Positions 57,421 through 64,000 of a stretch of 64,000 nucleotides of DNA are shown piece after piece. Positions within the stretch are counted from its first letter, which is position 1. Each line of letters starts with the position of its first letter. Position numbers and translations under genes: made by a program. A model generated the notes under the pieces. The model made no database searches, was not told where the DNA came from, and was given only the letters and a program-made list of their open reading frames with translations. This stretch comes from Leishmania martiniquensis (taxonomy: Eukaryota; Euglenozoa; Kinetoplastea; Trypanosomatida; Trypanosomatidae), in assembly GCF_017916325.1 (NCBI RefSeq), contig NC_090142.1, positions 69,501-133,500 of the forward strand. Reading direction: 5' to 3'.

Positions 57421-59212
57421 TCTGTATGTGTGGGTGTGCGGATACGGGTACGTGCGGAGCGCAGCAGGAGAGCGCGCACGCGTGTCCTTCTCGCTATGAC
57501 CACGCGCACGAGCTACAGAAACGAATCTTCTGGTGGTTGTCAAACAGAGAGAGAGAGACCTGCTCGGCGAGAGAGGGCGATGGTGATGACGGCAGAAGAT
57601 ACGGCAGGTGTATAGAGAAAAGGTAAGGTGACGCCTTCGCACACGTGTTGAGTGCGTGTTGACGTCTGCTGGCAAGACGCGATCAGTGCGACACAGCCGC
57701 GAATGCCGCAGCGGCACACCAACGCCAGAAAAGGAGGAGCGAAGGAAAAAAGTCGCAGTGCGGCAGTGCGCCTCGTCTCGCTCACGCACCACACCGAGCA
57801 CGCCCGCTCGATACAGACAGACACAGAGAGAGAGAGGGAGAGAGGAGGCGGCGGCGGCGGGGCTGAGAGTCACGACAGCCACACACAGCAACGATTGCAC
57901 ACGAAAAAAGAGACAGGGAGGGCAATGGATGGGTGTGAAGGGCGGGGAGGGATTTGTGGAGGTGCGTCGGGGAGGGGGGAGGAGGAGAACAGTAAGCCGG
58001 AAAAAAAGTGGTGCGTGAAAGCGGCGGCAGCACGCAGTTGGGTGATGTGACTGAAGAATGACCCCAAAGAGGGCGAGGGACTCCACAGCTAAGTGAAGTG
58101 AGTGCACACAACAACAAGTAGGGGGTGGTGTGCGCCGGTGGAGAAGCGGTCGCAGCTGTTCTGGTGAGATATAAAAAAAATGCAGCTGCGAAAACTGAAG
58201 CGACCCGTACAACTGCCAAACGGGGTGGTGGCAAAGGTGGGGGAGCACCTGATGCGGTGATAATCCACGTCGGTGTCGATGGCACAAAGGCCGAGAGAGA
58301 GAGAGAGACGGGGAGAGGAGTCCGCGCACGAGCACACAAAAATCAGTCCACGTCCAACAGATTGGGGGGACACAATGACTGCCTAAACAAACAAAATGGT
58401 GTGTGAGCGTGTTGGTGTGTCTGTGAGACCCGCGACCCTTCACGAGGGGGGGGATAGGGGAGGAGAGTCGGTTCAACAAGAGGCGCACACGTCGAGAAGC
58501 GCCCGCGCAGACAAGCGCACGGCAGACGCCGAGAGCAAGAACGACAACTGCTACGCAGAGCGAACAGAGGCAGAGCTCACGTAGCGGCCGCGGCACCGTC
58601 GAAGACAACGCGAGGGCGAAAAGGGGGAGGAGGAGAACAAAGCAAGAGAGCGCGAAATGAAAAGCACGGCGAAGGGGGCAGAGAGAGAGAGACCGGACGT
58701 CGGGGGGAGGGGGAAGGGGTGCGTCTGTCGGTCCGCCAAGAGGCGCTGAAGCGACTCTTTCTTATCAGTGATCCGTGCCCGCCCGCCCCAGCTCGCGGAT
58801 GCCGAGCCGCTGAGAATAGATGACAGTAGGCCCAGCGACCACCACAAACAGCAGCGGCAGCGGCTGACGCTGGCGTCCTGCACGCACAACAACAACAGAG
58901 GGAAGACAACGCCAAACAGAGACAGACAGAGTCGAGTGGGAGAGAGGGGATGGGGCTGAGAAATCTATACAGACAGAGAGGGAGGAGAGAGAGGAAAGAC
59001 GAGGAGGGGGAAGGGAGTGTGCACGCACGTGCCGTGTGTACCTGTGAGGCTGCGAGAACGCAACGACAGTAACGGTGATGGCCCCCCACACCAAAAAAGA
59101 CAAACAGCGACGACGACGACGGCACGACCGAAAACGGCGCAAATCAAAGAAAATGAGAAATGTGTCCGGTGTGGGAGCGGAGCGACGGAGACCGTTGACT
59201 GCCCGCGTGAGT

Positions 59213-59213
59213 G

Positions 59214-59248
<35 letters not shown>
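59213..59248. repeat. (GT)n microsatellite, interrupted
   Basis: A GT tract of about 36 bases with two interruptions in the long gap between the EMC8/9-like gene and the HECT ligase. Confidence 0.9.
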
Positions 59249-60236
59249 AGAGAGGAGGGAGGAGGAGACAGCTTGTGATGTTTGGCCAGCAAAGGGAGCT
59301 GATGGAGGGGCGACCCGGCACAATGGAGACTGCCCATCGCCTCCCCTCCTTCCCCTCCTTGTCGCATCGGCCGCACCACAAAATGGGCAGAGTCACCGCT
59401 TTTGGCGTGAAAGAGGCACCTCCGCGGGGGGAGGGAGGGGGGGAGGGGCAGAAGTGCTCGAGAAGAGGGGCGGCACGGCGACTGCGTGGACGACAAGGGA
59501 AAATCTGTGCGCGCTGCTGCCAATTTGTTTTACGCTGCTCGTTCGTCTCCCGAAGAGCGCCTGAGCGCCTACAACCGCTTTCGCCTCGCGCCCTTCCCCC
59601 GCCCCTCGCGAAACACACACACGCACACTCGCACACGCACAGACATGCGGGGGGAAGGGGGAAGGGCGTGAGGCGATCCAGAAGACGACTTCATACCAAC
59701 TACGTCCAACGCAGTAACGCAGCGCATCGGCACTGTCAACCGTCTGACTCACCCACTCACGCCCCCTCTGTGTGCAGGCGCTTCGCAAACGTTTTCTCCT
59801 CTCGAGTGTGTGCTCCATTTACGTTAATGTTCACCTTCTGTTTGTGTTTTTCTTTTTGCTGGTTTTAAGGAGTTCCCCTCCGTTCAGTCTCGCTGCCCCT
59901 CTCGGCGCCCCTGCGCAGTCTGCCGCTGATCGGCAGGCCAGCAGAGAGCAGGAGCGTCGCTGCACCCAGAAAGCACCCCTCACGGCTGTGTTCACGATTC
60001 GCATGGCGGCACCCCTACAACAAAGAGCAGAAAGCGCCTTCGACATGCAGCATAGCCAGCTTCGTCGTCAGCGCCACCCCAGGCGCGGAGCCCCATGACA
60101 GCGCCATCCGATTCATTGCGCCACAATAGACTCACCGCAGCCCGCGCGCGCCCTGCACGCGTACCAGTGCGGCCTGTCCAGGGCAGGCGCGGGGCAGGGA
60201 GAGCTAACGTACGCAGCCGCGCATATGCCTCTTCGT

Positions 60237-61001
60237 CTACTTGCGCGTCATGAGCGTCTCCAGAGGCTGCTCCAAGTAGGTGATGGAAGGGTCCTCGAGG
60301 TGATCCTCAAGATCGGCGATGCGGTAGTGCGCAAAGGCGTCTAACGCGTTCGATACGCACTCCATGACGCCTTCCTCTGACACCGTCGCCTCTGGCGAGA
60401 GCGTGTCCGAGTTCCAGCGCCCAAACGTCATGAGTTCATCCGCGGAGGCTTGCGACGGCAACGAGATGGCCTTGTCGCACGAGCAGCGATCCGCCGTCAG
60501 GGACGTAATGGCCAGCCCCATCGGGGGCGAGGTGAGGCACTCGTTACTCACAAACCAAATCAGCAGCTTCGTGTTCGACGGCATGCGGGCTTGCAGCGCC
60601 TCCAGCGTCCTCTTCGTCAACGGCGAGACGCGGTTGTCCGTGAGGCGCTCGTTCGCGATGTACACGCCGAGAAGCGACTGCCCCGTCGTCTTGGCGGCGT
60701 AGTGCACATGCGCGTACGCAACCTCCAGCATAGGGTGCGGCGCCGTCATGGGCAACGTATGAAAGAGTGGAACAGCGTCGGACACGTAGCAGGTGCTGGA
60801 AGAGGTGCTGCCAGTGGCTCCAAAGCTGTTGAGCGCGTTATTGGGACTACCGCTGCTCTGCGCCGCCACGCCCGCGTCGTCGCTGAGCCGCTTGCCGACG
60901 AGCATGCCCATGACCGGCTGCGCCGGGTACTTGTAGCAGTGTAGAAGCGCCTTTGTATAAGCCTCCGGCGAGGCCACGACGCTGGCGGAAAGGGACGACA
61001 T
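60237..61001 (-). CDS. ER membrane complex subunit EMC8/EMC9-like protein
   Basis: The 254-residue protein resembles EMC8/EMC9 (UPF0172), a catalytically inactive MPN-fold cytosolic subunit of the ER membrane protein complex, which inserts and stabilises multi-pass membrane proteins. Family features are AYTKALLHCYKYPAQPVMGMLVG near the N-terminus (about 14-36), a VSDAVPLFHTLPMTAPHPMLEVAY block (about 73-96) and LLGVYIANERLTDN (about 110-123). The C-terminal DLEDHLEDPSITYLE corresponds to the conserved D-HL-D ending. A Ser/Ala/Gly insertion of roughly 30 residues follows the first block, making it longer than the 205-210 residues of human EMC8/9. The start is an ATG at 61001, just after a pyrimidine tract and CAG at 61018. 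The assignment is good at family level; EMC8 and EMC9 cannot be told apart. Confidence 0.85.
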   Translation of the reverse strand: MSSLSASVVASPEAYTKALLHCYKYPAQPVMGMLVGKRLSDDAGVAAQSSGSPNNALNSFGATGSTSSSTCYVSDAVPLFHTLPMTAPHPMLEVAYAHVHYAAKTTGQSLLGVYIANERLTDNRVSPLTKRTLEALQARMPSNTKLLIWFVSNECLTSPPMGLAITSLTADRCSCDKAISLPSQASADELMTFGRWNSDTLSPEATVSEEGVMECVSNALDAFAHYRIADLEDHLEDPSITYLEQPLETLMTRK

Positions 61002-61017
61002 GCGTGTGGGCGTTGCG

Positions 61018-61038
61018 CTGCGGATGGGGAGGGGGGGC
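61018..61038 (-). promoter_or_regulatory. Candidate trans-splice acceptor for the EMC8/9-like gene
   Basis: The minus strand reads AGCCCCCCCTCCCCATCCGCAG, placing AG about 17 bases before the ATG at 61001. The very short leader is plausible but unproven. Confidence 0.4.
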
Positions 61039-62040
61039 TAATGAAAACGCAGCGGGGCTTATGTGGGTACGGGTATGGGAGTGAGACAGAGAGAGAGTTG
61101 CGTATGCAGAGCGGGACAGAGCTCAAGAGGCAAAGTGTTCGCCGAGTCGCTGAAGTGGGCGTGCGCTGCTGCGTTTCAGGCAGCGTTTGGACGGAAGAGA
61201 AGGCGCGAGCAGTGGATGCACGCACGTGTGCGCACATAGCACAGAAAGGGGGTTGGCAGAGGGGGTCGGTGGGGCATAGCCGGCAGAGGTGGAGAAAAGA
61301 GGGGCAGGTGAGAGGCAGCGCAGCGGTGCTGACGGAGGAAGGGGCCCCCTTGCGAGAGAGCTGGGCATGAGGGCCACCCCCACAGGATGCAGCGCGCGAA
61401 GCTTGCGCACAAGCACCTCTGCAACATCATTCGAAGTCAGTCACTCGCGCACGCTTGCAGCATGCGTGGGCGGCTACCTTCTCCTGCCCTTCTCTGACGC
61501 GCGCAGACGGCTTCAAAGGCGTGCGCCCCTGTGCCACTGTCTCTACGTGGGCGGGGTGCGCCAAGTCAGAGGACGTCTAGGCCGGCTTGCCTGTGCGTGG
61601 GCCTGCATGCATCGGCGTATGTATATGTATGTGTATGTTTATATGTACATAAGCGCTGGTGGTGTACATGGCGGAGAAGTTGAGAGACGGAGATGGTCGA
61701 ACAGAGCGGCAGGGGGGGAGGGGGCAGCGGACGCAGTAGTGAGGGGGAGATGTGGCTGGCGGCATGCCGGTCGCATGCCCATCTTGCTGCGTCTCGCCAG
61801 CGGCCCGGCCCTACAGCCACCAGGAGTGACCTTCACCACATCTCCAGGCACATGCACACACCTATAGGACATACAGAGCAAAAAAAAAAATAAAGTGGGC
61901 AGACTCGAGGTGGCACACCCACAAATGGGGACTGGTCGGCGGAGGAGGGGGAGAGCCCAGCAGCAGCGCGCCCGCATGGGCGAAGCACCCCTCGCCTTTT
62001 CGCTCTCTCAGCCCCTCCCCTTCCCTTCCCTCCCCCCCAC

Positions 62041-62078
62041 CACCACCACACACACACGCACACACCGCACACACACAG
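62041..62078. repeat. (CA)n-type microsatellite, interrupted
   Basis: CAC and CA units with a few interruptions, in the presumed 3' UTR of the LRRC51-like gene. Confidence 0.9.
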
Positions 62079-62727
62079 AGGTATTCTGTGCAGCTTTTGT
62101 CGGGCCCCCCTCTCTCTCCGCCTCTCTCGTCACGTGAACGCATCTAAGTAAGGGCAAACGATAGCTCACGTCGTCACGCACATGTGGGGTAACGGTGGAG
62201 GTGGACAGGTGCGGCAGCGGCGACGGTTTAGGGCGCATGCGCGCCTCTGCATCCGCCGCGTGTCGCGCCTGCGCGAGTGGGGCAGCAGAGGGGCGACACA
62301 GGGGAGGGGAGGAGGGAGGGGCACCGCGCGCCCAACGAAAAGAGGCGAAACAGAGTTGCACGAGAGCGAAGTGAGGAGAGGCGAAACGGTCGCAGTGCCG
62401 TGCGCGCGCCACCACACTCGCATCAGCGCACCAGGAGAGAGGGGAAGTGAGAAAGAGGAAGAGAGAAACAGCGGCGCCACGACGGGGGCAGGAGATGCGG
62501 AGGGGCACAAGTGAGAGGGAAAGGGGGAACGCAAGTGTATGTGTGTGTGAGAGAGAGGGGGAGGAGAGGGGGGCGGAACAAAGCAGCAGGCACGCAGCCC
62601 ACTCCCCACACGCACGCACACCAGTGCGCGCGCCCAGCCACGATATTGCCGACTACTTCGCCCACGGCCCTTCCAAGGCAGAGGCGCGCCTCGACGACGA
62701 CTTCACTGCCGCACTTGTCGGCCATAC

Positions 62728-63978
62728 CTAGGCTTGGCTTCCCACCATGGACCGCGCCTTGGCCAGCACGCTTGTCTGACCCGTCGTGAACATTTCGTAT
62801 GCGCCTGCCATGTGGCAGTCGAGCCCTGTGAGGGTGACGAAGTCAACCTGCCGCAGCGGCGCCACGCGAGTGGGATTTCGCAGCAGCAGCGCCAGCAGTC
62901 GCCTCCAGTAGTGCGAGTTGCCATCGGACCGACCCCCCCCTCTGGCGGTGTTCTCGGCGCCGCCCGCGCCGTGCGCACTCGGGGCGGGTGCCTTTCCGCT
63001 CTGAACGGTGACAGCCCGAATATTCATGTCCTCCGCGATGGGATTACCGTGGAGGGTGAGGATGGCGAGGTACGGCAACGGTGCGATCTGCGTCTCAACG
63101 ACGCGCCAGTCAGCGATGGCGTTGCCGTGCAGCTTGAGGCTTTGCAGCGGCAGCAGGCTTAGGTCTGGCAGGGTTGAAATATCGTTCTGACTGAGGTCCA
63201 ACGTGTGCAGCGTGAGCAGACAGTTCGCCACAAGGCGGCGCAGCACCGGCACCAGCTGCGCCATCTTCGCTTGCAGGTGGCAACCAGACACCCGCACGCA
63301 GGACGCATCATACCGAACCAGGCCGGTGTCGCTGTTGCTGGCTTTGTTGCCATGCCTCGTGCCACGCTGCTGACCACCGGCGCCACCGCCGATGCCGAGC
63401 TCGTCTGTGATGCTGCCCCCTGATCCGCTGCCGACGCCCGCTTCGAGAAACGAGAAGCTGTGCTTCTCAGTCTGGAACTCGTACGCCTCCTCCTCGCCAC
63501 GCTTGTTGCGTGCTTTGATGAGCGTGCGGTTGGAGGCGGAGGCGCCAGACTTGCTGGGGTCACTCTCCTGATTGAGGAAGACCCCCTGGGAGAGCTGAGC
63601 GTCGGCGACGGCGCGGGGTAGCCGGTTGGCGTGCACGTGCCCCGAGACGGGCGTGAGTCGCAGCAGCATCGACGGCTCCGTCGCCTTGACAAAAGAGAAG
63701 TCGAGCAGCGCCCACGCATTGCTGCAGGCGTCGATGCGGGTGTCCGCCAGCCCGTAAAACGCCTCGACGGCGCGGTGGACGTGCTCTGGGCGCGCCGCCG
63801 ACAGCTCCTGCCCGCGCGCGAGCTTCAGGCCTCTTTTTGCCGCCGGGAGAGACACGGCGCCGCCACCCTTCTCCGACTGCCGCGGCGGCAACGGGGCCAG
63901 GGGCAGATCGCGTTTAGCCCGCGAGGATGTCGATAAGGTCGGCGCCGCGCGGGCGAGCACCTCAGGCACCGTGAGCAT
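62728..63978 (-). CDS. LRRC51-like leucine-rich repeat protein (start near window edge)
   Basis: The protein is 416 residues from the ATG at 63978. It resembles LRRC51: a family-typical LLDFSFVKAT at about 91-100, then leucine-rich repeats at about 251-321 (LHTLDLSQNDISTLPDLSLL, LQSLKLHGNAI, LAILTLHGNPIAED), and a C-terminal cap with LLRNPTRVAPLRQVDFVTLTG. LRR proteins of this kind are protein-interaction modules, and LRRC51 relatives are found in flagellated or ciliated eukaryotes. A flagellar role here is only a guess. Insertions rich in Gly/Ser separate the N-terminal block from the repeats, and another lies between the last repeat and the cap. The frame remains open to the right edge of the window, so an upstream start outside the window cannot be excluded. 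Confidence 0.75.
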   Translation of the reverse strand: MLTVPEVLARAAPTLSTSSRAKRDLPLAPLPPRQSEKGGGAVSLPAAKRGLKLARGQELSAARPEHVHRAVEAFYGLADTRIDACSNAWALLDFSFVKATEPSMLLRLTPVSGHVHANRLPRAVADAQLSQGVFLNQESDPSKSGASASNRTLIKARNKRGEEEAYEFQTEKHSFSFLEAGVGSGSGGSITDELGIGGGAGGQQRGTRHGNKASNSDTGLVRYDASCVRVSGCHLQAKMAQLVPVLRRLVANCLLTLHTLDLSQNDISTLPDLSLLPLQSLKLHGNAIADWRVVETQIAPLPYLAILTLHGNPIAEDMNIRAVTVQSGKAPAPSAHGAGGAENTARGGGRSDGNSHYWRRLLALLLRNPTRVAPLRQVDFVTLTGLDCHMAGAYEMFTTGQTSVLAKARSMVGSQA

Positions 63979-64000
63979 TCTGCGGTGAATTGTCACGATG

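Larger units (their letters stand above)
57335..60236. other. Long intergenic region between EMC8/9-like gene and HECT ligase
   Basis: A 2.9-kb gap, the longest in the window. It is strongly purine-rich on the + strand (many GA and G runs, for example 57822-57860, 58287-58320, 58612-58720), with a long GT run at 59213-59248. Because the minus strand is so C/T-rich, long stop-free frames arise (for instance 57397-58608 and 58765-59523). Their products are Ser/Leu/Pro/Cys-rich with no domain, so I treat them as chance. It should hold the EMC8/9-like 3' UTR and the HECT 5' UTR. Confidence 0.6.
61002..62727. other. Intergenic region, no gene supported
   Basis: A 1.7-kb gap with an AT-rich TATATGTATGTG stretch at 61617-61652, an A-run near 61881-61893, and a long CA-type repeat at 62041-62078. 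Purine-rich tracts occur on the + strand at 62292-62322 and 62543-62575. Frames spanning the repeats are not called. Confidence 0.6.

Noticed and set aside
1..64000. tRNA, snoRNA, rRNA genes or retroelements (SIDER or ingi-like)
   Set aside because: I scanned by eye for tRNA B-box-like sequences and long repeated blocks and found none outside coding regions. A dedicated tRNA or repeat search would be needed to exclude diverged copies.

Overview
The window looks like nuclear chromosomal DNA of a trypanosomatid protozoan, most probably Leishmania or a close relative (Leishmaniinae). It is GC-rich and every convincing gene is an intron-free reading frame. All 13 genes lie on the minus strand in one head-to-tail array, as in a kinetoplastid polycistronic transcription unit. 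The gaps hold pyrimidine tracts (read on the minus strand) followed by AG, which suits spliced-leader trans-splicing, plus GT/CA, poly-G and TA microsatellites. I see no bacterial-style promoters, operons, CRISPR arrays or insertion sequences, and no tRNA genes.

In transcription order (high to low coordinate) the genes are: an LRRC51-like leucine-rich-repeat protein at the right edge (62728-63978); an EMC8/EMC9-like ER membrane complex subunit (60237-61001); a giant 6261-residue HECT E3 ubiquitin ligase filling 38549-57334; an M20 peptidase of the acetylornithine deacetylase type (36588-37781); homoserine dehydrogenase (34349-35455); a 1709-residue MAPKK-like kinase (27539-32668); a membrane-anchored permuted NlpC/P60 (YiiX-like) protein (24483-26297); a short Dre2/anamorsin (23336-23698); a degenerate acyl-CoA-dehydrogenase-like protein (20799-22682); a small unknown protein (19094-19855); phosphatidylglycerophosphate synthase of the phospholipase D superfamily (16343-18559); the PP2A activator PTPA (13391-14572); a very large unknown protein (4962-11360); and a NEK-like kinase (1002-4100). 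From memory, the homoserine dehydrogenase / acetylornithine-deacetylase-like pair are neighbours on Leishmania chromosome 7; I could not check this.

As is normal for a kinetoplastid array, neighbours do not form one pathway. They cover amino-acid metabolism, mitochondrial phospholipid synthesis, cytosolic Fe-S assembly, ubiquitin signalling and phospho-signalling. Control is expected mainly after transcription, through UTRs and splice-site choice. Start codons were chosen as the first ATG after a plausible splice acceptor. Several longer frames begin only at GTG or TTG and were trimmed.

The points most worth a second look are two kinases with about 150-residue activation-segment insertions, an apparently inactive acyl-CoA dehydrogenase homologue, a Dre2 without its N-terminal domain, the YiiX-like membrane protein, the exceptional HECT ligase, and the large uncharacterised protein. 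I found no clear multi-gene novel system.
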